36,744 nucleotides of DNA from ARK-14 sp002899805 (GCA_039793985.1 JBAMMC010000024.1:1-36744), one strand, 5' to 3'; counted from the stretch's first letter, positions 1 through 9,244 are shown. Program-made: numbers and translations. Notes: generated by a model from the sequence alone, not told the origin.

Positions 1-16
1 CAAAGCAGACGACAAG

Positions 17-38
17 CATCGCCCCTAGAAGGGCGATG
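17..38. repeat. Perfect 8-bp inverted repeat
   Basis: Bases 17-24 and 31-38 are exact reverse complements separated by the six-base loop CTAGAA. The GC-rich arm resembles the hairpins found at transposon ends elsewhere in this window, and it lies just upstream of the TnpB-like remnant. It could be the other end of a deleted element or an RNA hairpin of a gene lying to the left. I cannot decide because the window starts here. Confidence 0.4.
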
Positions 39-218
39 TTAGGTTCGAATATATTATTTGAAAATCAAGTACAATGAAGTACGAGAAAGCCAACGAGGAT
101 GGGCGTGTAGAATGTGTTAAGTGTCTCCGTAAAGGGATGCCCTATAAGGTCTCTACATATCCCCGAGTCACAAGGATCCGGGGAGGAGCCCCCTGCTCCC
201 AGCAAGGGATAGAGGTAA

Positions 219-365
219 TGGGTTGAAGACCCGGCCCGTGGTCTACTGCTGGACGAGTGGAGCGGGTGGGCAATTTCCGTCAACGATGAAGCGATGAAAA
301 TGAGGGCGGCAAAACACAAACCGGTGAACCACCCTATGGGAGCCCTCGCCCTTCAGGCTGGGTAG
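219..365 (+). pseudogene. Decayed TnpB (IS200/IS605 family) C-terminal fragment
   Basis: An open frame of about 48 codons with no start codon runs from just after a TAA at 216-218 to a TAG at 363-365. Its end reads KPVNHPMGALALQAG, which resembles the C-terminus of archaeal IS605-type TnpB proteins, where the last codons overlap the right-end hairpin. Nothing upstream in frame supports the RuvC domain, so this is a relic. The block from 120 to 365 is richer in G+C than the neighbouring protein genes and folds well, as expected if it also carries the remains of a TnpB guide (omega) RNA scaffold. The assignment rests on recognition of a short motif, not on an alignment. Confidence 0.5.
345..362 (+). 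repeat. Degenerate IS605-type right-end hairpin (copy a)
   Basis: CTCGCCC (345-351), loop TTCA, GGCTGGG (356-362) form a seven-pair stem with one C-C mismatch and two G-T pairs. It sits over the last codons of the TnpB-like remnant and is followed by GTAGAAGGTCAG, resembling the end of crenarchaeal IS605 elements. Two hairpins with the same stem and loop size occur at 15003 and 31504. Confidence 0.5.
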
Positions 366-403
366 AAGGTCAGAGAAGAAATAGCTTATAAATAGTTGAA
401 ACT

Positions 404-424
404 TAAGAGGGAAGAGGAGGAGAT
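404..424 (-). terminator. Pyrimidine-rich tract after rps12, possible terminator
   Basis: Directly after the rps12 stop the transcript reads a C/T-only run of about 18 bases with several short T stretches. Archaeal termination uses T-rich tracts without a required hairpin, so this is the best candidate end for the rpoH-rps12 operon. It is not a clean oligo-T run, so confidence is low. Confidence 0.3.
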
Positions 425-426
425 TT

Positions 427-870
427 TCATCTAACTGGTTTCTGTTTTTTCCCTTTCATTAGAGCATCCAAAGATACTCCATTGACCATTACTACTTTGT
501 ACCTGACACCTGGTATGTCTCCCATTGATTTTCCTTTTGGTCCTCCTATACCTTCAATTATAACTTCATCGTGCTCATCTATGAAGTTCAGACCTCCATC
601 TCCTGGAACGAAAGCGGTAACAACCTTCCCGTTTTTAACTAGCTGAACTCTAACGCATTTTCTAACAGCTGAATTTGGTTGTCTGGATTCAACACCAACT
701 TTTTCGAGAACTATACCTCTAGCTCTCGGTGCTCCTTCGAGAGGATCGGTTTTCCTTTTCAAATCGAGCATTCTTCTTTTGAACTCTCTTTGGCTCCACT
801 TAAATCTGAGCCTCTTTCTTCTCAACGTCCTCGCTGCATATAAACCGAGCGGAGATTTCTTTCCTGGCAA
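427..870 (-). CDS. rps12: 30S ribosomal protein S12 (uS12)
   Basis: This is the decoding-centre protein of the small subunit. The sequence carries the invariant family motifs: RQPNSAVRKCVRVQL around residue 70, the loop VPGDGG near residue 95, and the archaeal C-terminus GKKQKPVR. I chose TTG at 870-868 as the start because it gives the usual archaeal length of 147 residues beginning PGKKSPLGLYAA, and because GAGGTG lies six bases upstream. A GTG at 879 would add three residues but would use part of that ribosome-binding site. It is the last gene of the RNA polymerase operon here. In many archaea rps7 follows at once, but here the next thing is a transposon remnant. Confidence 0.96.
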   Translation of the reverse strand: MPGKKSPLGLYAARTLRRKRLRFKWSQREFKRRMLDLKRKTDPLEGAPRARGIVLEKVGVESRQPNSAVRKCVRVQLVKNGKVVTAFVPGDGGLNFIDEHDEVIIEGIGGPKGKSMGDIPGVRYKVVMVNGVSLDALMKGKKQKPVR

Positions 871-935
871 GCTTTGCACCTCGATTATCCCTTCATAACT
901 TCCTTTTAACGGTTTTTATTAATTTCCTCTGAGTA

Positions 936-1367
936 CTACACTATCACTACGTTTGTAATATCAAAATATCTCTTCAAAATTAATTTAGCTCTCGTTACGT
1001 TTTTACCATTCTTGCCTATTGCTATTCCTTTATCGCTCGGTTCGACAGAAATGTACACGACCTTCTTATTTGGACCTTCTATTACTTTAATCCCTTTGAC
1101 TCTTGCTGGAGCAACCGCGTTTTTTGCTAGTTCTTCAATTGATGAGCCGTCTTCCACTATTTCAATGTCCTTTCCAAAGATTTTTCTGAGTTTTTTTATG
1201 TTGCTTCCTCCTTTTCCAATAGCTGCACCAACGTCACCTTTTCTGACTATGAATATTATCATGTTGTTCTCATTGTCTATAATGCAATCCTTTACCACTG
1301 CACCGGTTACATCCTGAAACAAGGCGATATATCGTAGCTCTTCCGGCGTTAGTCTAATCTCCGGCAT
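936..1367 (-). CDS. nusA: NusA-like transcription factor (archaeal KH-domain protein)
   Basis: Archaeal NusA is the short form made only of two KH RNA-binding domains, without the bacterial N-terminal and S1 domains. Both GXXG loops are visible: AIGKGGSNI in the first half and AIGKNGKNV near the C-terminus. The role is probably RNA binding linked to elongation/termination or rRNA transcription. ATG at 1367-1365 is taken as the start because GGTGA lies eight bases upstream; a GTG at 1379 overlaps that site and is less likely. The resulting 143 residues match the family. It sits between rpl30e and rps12, the standard archaeal position, only 14 bases after the rpl30e stop. Confidence 0.93.
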   Translation of the reverse strand: MPEIRLTPEELRYIALFQDVTGAVVKDCIIDNENNMIIFIVRKGDVGAAIGKGGSNIKKLRKIFGKDIEIVEDGSSIEELAKNAVAPARVKGIKVIEGPNKKVVYISVEPSDKGIAIGKNGKNVTRAKLILKRYFDITNVVIV

Positions 1368-1381
1368 GTAGATTTTCACCG

Positions 1382-1684
1382 TCAGTTCTCAACGAGTTCT
1401 ATTACCTTAGATTCTCCAGGGTCAACTACAGCAATAACTTGTATCGGGAAAGGTTTACCTAATATTGCTCCTAAATCAACAGAGGTTCCTTCAAACACAT
1501 AGATCGGTATGTTAGAAAGCTTTGCGTAATATTCTACATCTTTCCTTGTTGACGGCTCCGCATTGGTTGCTACTATGACCATTTTAGCTTTTCCGTGTTT
1601 CAAGACAGATATAGATTCCTTCGAACCAAGAATAACCTTTCCAGTTTTAAGAGCGTTTTTCAATTCGGTTTCGAGGTTAGTCAT
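1382..1684 (-). CDS. rpl30e: 50S ribosomal protein L30e
   Basis: A protein of the L7Ae/L30e/S12e family that binds kink-turn RNA in the large subunit. About 100 residues, with the typical start of an alpha helix followed by GKVILGSKES, the A-K-M-V-I-VATNAEPSTRKD strand and helix, and IPIYVFEGTSVDLGAILGKPFP. The in-frame GTG at 1690 forms part of the GGGTGAG ribosome-binding region, so ATG at 1684 is preferred. The start codon overlaps the rpoA2 stop by eight bases, so the two are probably translationally coupled within the polymerase operon. Confidence 0.94.
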   Translation of the reverse strand: MTNLETELKNALKTGKVILGSKESISVLKHGKAKMVIVATNAEPSTRKDVEYYAKLSNIPIYVFEGTSVDLGAILGKPFPIQVIAVVDPGESKVIELVEN

Positions 1685-2882
1685 TCCCACTCACCCTCTC
1701 GCTTTTAGCAGATGTTTTTCCGGGAGCAGTGATGTAAAGCTCAACCATACCTGTGCCCACAGGAATTATTTGTCCAACTATTACGTTTTCAGTAACACCT
1801 TTAAGCTCATCGGTCTTCCCCTGTGTAGATGCCTCAAATAAATGTTTCGTTGTCATCTCAAAAGCAGCTTTCGATAGAAAGCTGGTTTTTTCCCCTGAAA
1901 CTCCGTGCCTACCGATCTGCCTGACTCTACCAGTTTGCGTCATTATATCGGCCACGAGAAGCACATGTCTGATATCTACATCGAGACCCTGCTCCCTCAG
2001 AACGTTCATGATTTCATCAATGATTACCTTCCTGGCTGCTTCTATACCAAGGACTTTCTCGGTCTCGTAGACGCTATTAGTCCTTGTCCTCTTTGGATCT
2101 ACACCAGGCACTTTAAGAACTTGGGCGAGATTTGAGCCATCGGTTATAATGACAAATTCTTCCTTTCCTCCCGGATCTCTTCGAGACTGTATAATAACTC
2201 TCTTTATACCTGTTATCCCCTTTAACTTAGTGTTGAGCACTCTCTCTCTTTTTTTAGAAATATAAGAGAGGTCTCCGCTCTCTTTCAATTTGATTTCAAT
2301 GCTGTAATCGCCGGTTATATCAACCTCACCTATGTTCAGCTTCTTTAATGCACTGTAGACCTCTTTGACCGTTAACCCCTTGTCGGCAAGCATTTCAGGA
2401 TCCAGCTCTACTATGATACTTCCAGAGAAGAGATCTGCTTCTACCAGGCTCGCGACATTTTCAACTTTCGTAAACTCTATTTTCCTAGCAACTTCTTTAG
2501 CTTTCTCTCTATCATATCTGTGTTCTTCATCAAGGTAAACTTCCATCATTGGAGTTGAAGGGACTTTTCTCGCGTCAACGATCTCAATGAGTCTGGGAAG
2601 ACCAAGAGTTACGTTCAGCTCCCTCACTCCTGCATAGTGGAATGTCCTCAATGTCATCTGTGTACCCGGTTCACCAATACTCTGTGCGGTGACGGTTCCA
2701 ATTGGTTCTCCCGGTTCAACTAGACTGTTCAAATATGTTTCGATTGTCAAATCAATGATTTTATTAAATTCTTCCTCTGTTACATTTTTTCCTTTCAATT
2801 TCTCTGCCAATTCCTTTACAATCCTTTCGGGGAGAATCCCCTTTGATCTCTCGTTTATCTTCTCAATAATGTCTGTGTTCAT
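1677..2882 (-). CDS. rpoA2: DNA-directed RNA polymerase subunit A''
   Basis: C-terminal part of the split largest subunit, equivalent to the C-terminal third of bacterial beta' and eukaryotic Rpb1. It carries the trigger-loop region EPGEPIGTVTAQSIGEPGTQ followed by TLRTFHYAG. Toward the end it has the conserved block MTQTGRVRQIGRHGVSGEK and the motif AFEMTTKHLFEAS. ATG at 2882 has GGAGGGA seven bases upstream. ATG at 2888 would overlap the rpoA1 stop as ATGA, and ATG at 2897 lies before any ribosome-binding site, so the true start is one of the first two. It follows rpoA1 and precedes rpl30e, the usual order. Confidence 0.97.
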   Translation of the reverse strand: MNTDIIEKINERSKGILPERIVKELAEKLKGKNVTEEEFNKIIDLTIETYLNSLVEPGEPIGTVTAQSIGEPGTQMTLRTFHYAGVRELNVTLGLPRLIEIVDARKVPSTPMMEVYLDEEHRYDREKAKEVARKIEFTKVENVASLVEADLFSGSIIVELDPEMLADKGLTVKEVYSALKKLNIGEVDITGDYSIEIKLKESGDLSYISKKRERVLNTKLKGITGIKRVIIQSRRDPGGKEEFVIITDGSNLAQVLKVPGVDPKRTRTNSVYETEKVLGIEAARKVIIDEIMNVLREQGLDVDIRHVLLVADIMTQTGRVRQIGRHGVSGEKTSFLSKAAFEMTTKHLFEASTQGKTDELKGVTENVIVGQIIPVGTGMVELYITAPGKTSAKSERVSGND

Positions 2883-2884
2883 GC

Positions 2885-5533
2885 TCATTCCCTCCATCCA
2901 ACTACTCTCTCAATTATTCTATCAATGTTGACCGCCTTTCCGTGATCGCTCTTAGCTGGATCCACTTTGTCATTGCCATATGTGAATTGAACAACCGTCC
3001 CATCCGGTAACCTTGCTGAGCTATCATATTCTAGCCTCACATCTAAGAGAGCATTAATTAGTCTCCTCTGCATATACCCGCTTTGGCTGGTCCTTACAGC
3101 TGTGTCAACAAGGCCTTCTCTCCCACCAGCTGCATGATAGAATAGCTCTATTGGATTGAGTCCTGACCTGAAGCTGTTATATATGAATCCTCTTGAGAAG
3201 GGCGAAAGATCTCCTTCCTTAAAATGAGGAAGAGGTCTATTCCTGTAACCTCTATTTATCCTTTCACCTCTTATGGACTGTTGACCCAATGCTGCGCTCA
3301 TTTGGGTCAAGTTGAGAATGTTCCCTCTTGCTCCAGTCCTGGCCATAATGAAAGCGTTATTGAATATGTCCAGGTAATTGGCAGCGATTTCACCTGCATC
3401 ATCCCTTGCTTTGCTCAGCCTCTCCATTATCTTTGTCTCCAATGTTTCTTCTATCGTTCTCCCTGGCAAAGGTTCCAGCTCCCTCCTGCCTGCTTGTTCA
3501 ATTAGTCTTTGAACATCTTCTTCTGCCTTTTTCAGAATTTTTCTGATCTCTCTTTGTGCTTCAGGCGGTATGTCTACATCGTCCAGGCTCATCGTGAAGC
3601 CATATTTCTCAATGTACCTTATGAACATCTTGAACATTTTATCAGCAAGTTCTCTTGCGAAATCAGCCCCATATTCCTTCACTATCCAATGATAGAGGCT
3701 TTCTGGTTGTTGTGAACCTATGCTCTTCTTATCTATGACTCCGGTCAAAAGTTTTCCTCTCTTTATAACTATATAGGAATCATGCAAACAATCATCGTCT
3801 TCGCATTTGAGTCTGCCAGCATTAACTGAAGCCTTCATTTTCAATGTGAAGTCTTTTGGTAGAAATAACGAAACCAATTGCTTGCCAGTCCATAGCTTCT
3901 TTGGGCTGTAGAAGGCGGGTTCTGGAATATCCCCAACATACCCAGTAACACCAAGGAGGTCTATAACGTCATCCTCTGTGAGTAAAGTTGCCTTGCTAGT
4001 AAGTAGATATCCACCGCTTATGTAATCTTGAAGACCTCCTATTATAGGTCCTCCATATCTTGGAGAGAGGATGTGCTTCTGAACAAGCATCAGCTCTCTC
4101 GCTTCTGCTCTAGCTTCTTCTGTCTGAGGTATGTGGAGGTTCATTTCATCTCCATCGAAGTCAGCGTTGTAAGGTGGACATACAAGTAAATTCAGTCTGA
4201 AGGTTCTCCCTGGAAGGACTTTGACTATGTGAGCCATTATACTCATTCTGTGCAGGCTTGGCTGCCTGTTGAAGAGAGCAATGTCCCCATCTATGAGGTG
4301 CCTTTCGACAATATATCCAGGAGTTAGAGAACTCGCAAGTGCCTTTCTATCCTTGTAATACCTGAGATCGATTCTCTTTCCATCCGGTCTAATTATATAG
4401 TTGGCACCAGGCCATTTATAAGGACCATTGATAACATAGTTCCTCAATTCCTCAATATTCCATGGGGTTACTCTTACAGGAACTGTAAGTATCTTAGCCG
4501 CTTCTTCTGGAACTCCTACCTCGTTTATGCTTATATTCGGATCAGGCGAAATAACTGTTCTAGATGAAAAGTCGACCCTCTTCCCGGAAAGGTATCCTCT
4601 GAATCTTCCCTCTTTGCCTTTTAATCTCTGGGCGAGCGTCTTCAAGGCTCTACCTGTTCTATGCTTCGCTGGAGGTATCCCCGGAACTTCATTATCAATG
4701 TAAGTCGTAACGTGATACTGAAGGAGCTCCCATAAGTCATCGATAACTATGGGCGGGGCAGCTGCATCCATGCTTTCCTTCAATCTCTGGTTTGCTCTAA
4801 TTATATCCACCAATTTATGCGTGAGATCGTCTTCTGCCCTTATCCCAGTCTCCAACATAATACTGGGTCTTACCTGAACTGGTGGAACAGGGAGTACTGT
4901 GAGCACAAACCACTCAGGCCTCGACTCTTGCGGATCTATTCCGAGGAGTCTTACATCGTCGTCTGGGATGTTGGATAGCCTGTTTCTTATTTCGTCAGGT
5001 GCGAGCTTTCTGAAGCTCCCTTTCTCTTCTTCATAAAAAGTTGTAGGTCTCTCTAGTTTTATTTTCCTCTGTGGAGCTCCACAATGCGGACATATTGGAA
5101 CTTTTGATGATTTGTTTTTGACATGCTCGTAAAATGCTGGCAGAAGGAATGGTAAGTGCTTTTCTAGCCTTCTTCTCAGATCCAAATATTCTTTTGTCTC
5201 CTGTTCTTGGAGTAGTATCCTCCCACATTTCCAACATGTAGACTTAAGTAGGTCGTAGATGTATTTCACATATCCAACATGTATAACTGGCTTGGCAAGT
5301 TCTATATGTCCGAAGTGTCCAGGACATCCTTGCATTGTGTTTCCGCAGACTGGACATTTTTGTCCTGGTTCAATAACTCCCAACCTAGGATCCATGACTC
5401 CTCCTTGGATTGGAAGGCCATCATCATCGTACGTTTCCGCGGTAATAATTTGAACCTTGCTCATTTTTCGTATTTCATCAGGAGAGAGAACACTGAGCTT
5501 TATTCCTGAAATCCTCTTCACGGGGTCAACCAT
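2885..5533 (-). CDS. rpoA1: DNA-directed RNA polymerase subunit A'
   Basis: N-terminal part of the largest polymerase subunit (882 residues). The first zinc site CPVCGNTMQGCPGHFGH is near residues 59-75. Further cysteine pairs follow (CWKC near 99, CPHC near 147). The catalytic magnesium motif NADFDGDEMNLH is near residues 455-466, and the bridge-helix region ARTGARGNILNLTQMSAALGQQ and downstream funnel segments are intact. The protein stops after RIIERVVGW and the chain continues in rpoA2, the normal archaeal split. ATG at 5533 follows GGTGAG, itself at the end of rpoB ten bases away. Confidence 0.98.
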   Translation of the reverse strand: MVDPVKRISGIKLSVLSPDEIRKMSKVQIITAETYDDDGLPIQGGVMDPRLGVIEPGQKCPVCGNTMQGCPGHFGHIELAKPVIHVGYVKYIYDLLKSTCWKCGRILLQEQETKEYLDLRRRLEKHLPFLLPAFYEHVKNKSSKVPICPHCGAPQRKIKLERPTTFYEEEKGSFRKLAPDEIRNRLSNIPDDDVRLLGIDPQESRPEWFVLTVLPVPPVQVRPSIMLETGIRAEDDLTHKLVDIIRANQRLKESMDAAAPPIVIDDLWELLQYHVTTYIDNEVPGIPPAKHRTGRALKTLAQRLKGKEGRFRGYLSGKRVDFSSRTVISPDPNISINEVGVPEEAAKILTVPVRVTPWNIEELRNYVINGPYKWPGANYIIRPDGKRIDLRYYKDRKALASSLTPGYIVERHLIDGDIALFNRQPSLHRMSIMAHIVKVLPGRTFRLNLLVCPPYNADFDGDEMNLHIPQTEEARAEARELMLVQKHILSPRYGGPIIGGLQDYISGGYLLTSKATLLTEDDVIDLLGVTGYVGDIPEPAFYSPKKLWTGKQLVSLFLPKDFTLKMKASVNAGRLKCEDDDCLHDSYIVIKRGKLLTGVIDKKSIGSQQPESLYHWIVKEYGADFARELADKMFKMFIRYIEKYGFTMSLDDVDIPPEAQREIRKILKKAEEDVQRLIEQAGRRELEPLPGRTIEETLETKIMERLSKARDDAGEIAANYLDIFNNAFIMARTGARGNILNLTQMSAALGQQSIRGERINRGYRNRPLPHFKEGDLSPFSRGFIYNSFRSGLNPIELFYHAAGGREGLVDTAVRTSQSGYMQRRLINALLDVRLEYDSSARLPDGTVVQFTYGNDKVDPAKSDHGKAVNIDRIIERVVGWRE

Positions 5534-5543
5534 CTTATCTCAC

Positions 5544-8500
5544 CTACTCACCTATGAAATCGCTAACTTTCAAGCGAGGCATTATTCCCATGCTCATCAT
5601 TTCCTGAAGAAGAAGTTTGAAGCCATAAGCTATTTCAACTGGGTGCATTTCTCCCTTGTCCCCATGGACAGGACATACGTAGACATTCCTGTTTCTATCA
5701 TACCATCCGATGTGTCCACACTTGCTACAAACGTAAACGATTGTCTTATCGCTGCTCTCAAGTAGTCTCTCTCTCAACAACATAGCAGTTCCATGTCCTA
5801 TGAGGACGTCCCTTTCCATTTCTCCAAACCTCAGACCTCCCTCTCTTGCTCTCCCTTCCGTGGGCTGTCTCGTGAGCAACTGGACTGGTCCTCTCGCCCT
5901 AGCGTGGAACTTATCTGCGACAATATGATGCAGTCTCTGGTAGTAAACTATTCCTATCATGATCGGCTTTCCTATAACTTCACCTGTCCTCCCATCATAC
6001 ATAACTTCTCTTCCGTCCGGGGAGAAGCCTTTTTTCAGGAGCCTCAACTTTATTTCTTCAACTGGTTCCTTGCTGAATGGAGTGGCATCAACGAACTTTC
6101 CTGTGAGAGCAGCAGTCTTTCCAGCCAAGGTCTCGAGTAGTTGCCCAAGAGTCATTCTAGATGGAAAAGCATGTGGATTTATTATGATATCTGGCACAAT
6201 TCCTTCTTCTGTGTAAGGCATATCGTACTGAGGGATAAGCATCCCTATTACTCCCTTCTGTCCGTGTCTTGAAGCAAATTTGTCCCCGATCTCGGGTATT
6301 CTGTAATCCCTCACCCTCACTTTTACGAGTTTATCTCCTTCTTGAGTTTCAGACAGGAATACGCTGTCCACTACCCCCCTCTCCCCATATCTGATTGTAA
6401 CGCTTGTATCCTTTCTGACGTTTGCGCCAAATCCATATTCTCTGAATTCTTCCAAGAATCTGGGTGGACTCGTCTTTCCTATGAGGGCTTCTCCATCTTT
6501 CACTTCAACTTCGGGGGAAATTATGCCGTCTGGATCGAGCTTCCTATAAATCTCGACGCCTCTGTACCCTTTCACTCCCGACTCTGGAATTTCTATCTTG
6601 TCTTCTTGCCCACCCGGGTATTTTTTCTCTTCAGTTACATACAACCTATAGAAAGTCGACCTCATGAATCCTCTCTCAACGCTCGATTTATTGAAAATCA
6701 ATGCGTCTTCTATATTGTAGCCAGTGAAAGACATTATAGCTACTACTGCATTTTGACCGGCTGGTCTGTCGTTATATCCTATAACTCCTAGGGGCTTTGT
6801 TTGGACAAGCGGTCTTTCTGGGTGGTGAAGGAGATGAGCACGTGAGTCTGTCCTCATCGTGAAGTTTGCTGCGTACAATCCAAGTGCCTGTTTAACCATT
6901 GCGGACTGATATACATTCCTTGGAGATTGGTTGTGGTCGGCATAAGGTATAGTTGATGCTGAAGTACCAAAAATGCCGGGAACCCATACTTCCAAATGAG
7001 TATAATCAGCAGCATTTTCGTTGAGAAGATCCTGCGGGGAGAGAGCGATATATGCATTCTCCTCTTCATCGGCGTCAAGATACTCTATTTTTCCTTCCTT
7101 CACAAGATCGCTGAATTTCTTCTCTCCTTTCTTCAACTGGTCAATGTCTCTTTTGGTTATGAGAGGTTTACCATTTTTGAGAAGGATGAGAGGTCTTCGA
7201 ATTCTTCCCGGATCTGTGTTCACGTAAACCTCTCTCACGTTTTCATGTGAAATGAAAGCCACATTGACCTCATGGTGAAGCTCGCCCCTTCTCCTCAGCT
7301 GCCTTATCGACTTAGCTAGTTTTTCACCATCAGCAACAAAACCTATGAGCTTACCATTGAGAATTACCTTAGACCATCCCAAGTATTTGTTCTCTCCCTT
7401 TTCCGCAGACTCCTTCACCGCCTCATCTAACGGAACAACGCCGAGTTTCAGCAGAGTCTGTTTGACCTTTCTTTCATCGATGCCCACAGTTATATAAGTG
7501 AGGAGAGATAGGCTCTTAACTAATCCACAGTTTGGTCCCTCTGGAGTTTCGAATGGGCACATTCTTCCCCATTGGGTTCCGTGAAGATCCCTTGCCTTGA
7601 AGAGAGGTTGGCTCCTACTGAGGGGCGATACTACCCTTCGCAAGTGACTGAGCATGCTCATCCAATTTGTCCTATCAAGCAATTGGCTTACTCCAGTCTT
7701 TCCTCCAACCCAGGTTCCCGTGGCTAAAGCATGCCTCATTTTTTCGGTAAGAACATCAGGCCTGACAATTCCGCTTATTTTGAACCTTCTATTCCTACCG
7801 AGCGATTTTTCCGCCTGATATTTCAAATCTTTCACAAAACTTTTCAGGGCCGATCTGAATAGTGTTGCGAGAAGATCCCCAGCAAGCTTAAGTCTCTTAT
7901 TTCCATAATGGTCTCTATCATCAGGCTGCCTCCATCCAAGATGAAGCTCAAGAACAGCTGCTGCCATTTGCGCTAAGAAGTATCCTTTATCCTTCCTGCT
8001 AACAGGTGTAGAACCAAGGTGCGGCATGAAGTACTTATCAAGTATCTGCCTAGCTCTTTCTATTCTGACTTCCCTCGTCTGTCCTATAGCAACCCTTCCC
8101 CCAATGTAATCCAAAGCGTCATCAGTTGTTATGATCTCTTTAGCAACTTCTAAGCTAGGAAGCAGATGATTTTGAACTTCTGGATGCAGGCTTACAGCAT
8201 AAGCTATGTCTTTATCCGATTCGAAGCCGAGTGCTCTCATGAGGATGGCAAAGGGAACCTTTCCAGGTATTCCGCCGAAGCTTACACTCATGGTTCCATC
8301 CTTGTGATAGTCCAGAACTATAGAAATTCTGTAGGATCCCGTACTAGAGATCACCTTTGCACTGTAAAGTATGTTGCTATTTGGCTTACCTTCATCGACA
8401 AGTATTCTATTGGTAACCATATCTTCTTGAGCAACTAGTACCTTCTCTGTCCCATTTATTATGAAATAGCCTCCCGGGTCGTAAGGGTCTTCGTTGATTT

Positions 8501-8978
8501 TTATCAGCTCTTCTGGAGAAAGAGAACTAATGGGGTCTAACTTTGACTTGACCATTACCGGAAGGTCGCCAATATAGACCTTTTCCTGAACGCTTTCTAT
8601 TCCATTTTCATAAAGTGAGATTTCCAAGTACATTGGTGCTGCATAGGTTATGTTTCTGACCCTAGCTTCAAACGGTGTTATCTCTATCTCGGAGCCGTCT
8701 GCCTCTCTCGATATTGGTTTGAGTACTTCAAGTTTACCTAACTTGAACTTTACATCTTTTATAGAAAGTTCCACTTCATCCTGCTCATCGATTATTTCCT
8801 GTAACATCTCATCAATAAAACGATTATAAGAGTCAAGATGCTGTCTGGAAAGACCTTGCTCTTCAATAAACTTTTTAGCAAGAAGCCACCTGTTTTCTTC
8901 GTTCAAAAAAGAAATAACTGTCGTCTTTTTTTCAGGTTCCGACGGAATAGAATAGCTGTCTTCCGAATCTGTCGACAT
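5544..8978 (-). CDS. rpoB: DNA-directed RNA polymerase subunit B
   Basis: Second-largest polymerase subunit, 1144 residues in one chain, as in Crenarchaeota and unlike the split B'/B'' of many euryarchaea. Recognisable blocks are LSRSQPLFKARDLHGTQWGR followed by MCPFETPEGPNCGLVKSLSL (fork region), YNDRPAGQNAVVAIMSFTGY, and GDKFASRHGQKGVIG lining the active site. A C-terminal zinc ribbon CSKCGHIGW...YVCPVHG lies near residues 1082-1106. The ATG overlaps the rpoH stop by one base (TGATG), with GGTGAT six bases upstream, so translation is probably coupled to rpoH. Confidence 0.98.
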   Translation of the reverse strand: MSTDSEDSYSIPSEPEKKTTVISFLNEENRWLLAKKFIEEQGLSRQHLDSYNRFIDEMLQEIIDEQDEVELSIKDVKFKLGKLEVLKPISREADGSEIEITPFEARVRNITYAAPMYLEISLYENGIESVQEKVYIGDLPVMVKSKLDPISSLSPEELIKINEDPYDPGGYFIINGTEKVLVAQEDMVTNRILVDEGKPNSNILYSAKVISSTGSYRISIVLDYHKDGTMSVSFGGIPGKVPFAILMRALGFESDKDIAYAVSLHPEVQNHLLPSLEVAKEIITTDDALDYIGGRVAIGQTREVRIERARQILDKYFMPHLGSTPVSRKDKGYFLAQMAAAVLELHLGWRQPDDRDHYGNKRLKLAGDLLATLFRSALKSFVKDLKYQAEKSLGRNRRFKISGIVRPDVLTEKMRHALATGTWVGGKTGVSQLLDRTNWMSMLSHLRRVVSPLSRSQPLFKARDLHGTQWGRMCPFETPEGPNCGLVKSLSLLTYITVGIDERKVKQTLLKLGVVPLDEAVKESAEKGENKYLGWSKVILNGKLIGFVADGEKLAKSIRQLRRRGELHHEVNVAFISHENVREVYVNTDPGRIRRPLILLKNGKPLITKRDIDQLKKGEKKFSDLVKEGKIEYLDADEEENAYIALSPQDLLNENAADYTHLEVWVPGIFGTSASTIPYADHNQSPRNVYQSAMVKQALGLYAANFTMRTDSRAHLLHHPERPLVQTKPLGVIGYNDRPAGQNAVVAIMSFTGYNIEDALIFNKSSVERGFMRSTFYRLYVTEEKKYPGGQEDKIEIPESGVKGYRGVEIYRKLDPDGIISPEVEVKDGEALIGKTSPPRFLEEFREYGFGANVRKDTSVTIRYGERGVVDSVFLSETQEGDKLVKVRVRDYRIPEIGDKFASRHGQKGVIGMLIPQYDMPYTEEGIVPDIIINPHAFPSRMTLGQLLETLAGKTAALTGKFVDATPFSKEPVEEIKLRLLKKGFSPDGREVMYDGRTGEVIGKPIMIGIVYYQRLHHIVADKFHARARGPVQLLTRQPTEGRAREGGLRFGEMERDVLIGHGTAMLLRERLLESSDKTIVYVCSKCGHIGWYDRNRNVYVCPVHGDKGEMHPVEIAYGFKLLLQEMMSMGIMPRLKVSDFIGE

Positions 8979-9223
8979 CAGCCAATCACCACCAACCTAT
9001 ATACGACCGTCTTTCCTGTGAGCTCATCTTCTCTTTCTATCTTTATGAGCTCACCTGGCTGTGCTCCTAGCTCCCTAGCAACTGGGTCGCTAGTTCTTAT
9101 AAGAGGGAGCTGATTGATAGACACATTTAGCTGTTTCAGTATTTTCGGAACTTCAGATATTGGTATTCTCTCGTGCTTTGGAACGAGAACGTGGTCTAAT
9201 ATGCTGAACTTCTTAGGAGACAT
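8978..9223 (-). CDS. rpoH: DNA-directed RNA polymerase subunit H
   Basis: Small assembly subunit, related to the C-terminal domain of eukaryotic Rpb5. It binds the jaw of the enzyme. About 81 residues, with the family pattern ILDHVLVPKHERI near the start and LPLIRTSDPVARELGAQPGEL, then IKIEREDELTGKTVVYRLVV at the end. ATG at 9223 is ten bases from a GGAGGT site; an in-frame TTG at 9229 is only four bases from it, so ATG is slightly preferred. It is the first gene of the polymerase operon. Its leader contains a hairpin (9245-9260). Confidence 0.95.
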   Translation of the reverse strand: MSPKKFSILDHVLVPKHERIPISEVPKILKQLNVSINQLPLIRTSDPVARELGAQPGELIKIEREDELTGKTVVYRLVVIG

Positions 9224-9244
9224 AACCAACTATACCTCCAAATA

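Noticed and set aside
65..319. 84-residue minus-strand open frame in the TnpB relic
   Set aside because: Composition is unlike real proteins (Ser/Pro/His-rich) and it is antisense to the better supported TnpB-like frame.
1..380. RNase P RNA or SRP RNA gene
   Set aside because: The GC-rich, well-folding block invited this, but the RNase P motif GAGGAAAGTCC and the SRP domain IV signatures were not found on either strand. The TnpB-like ending explains it better.
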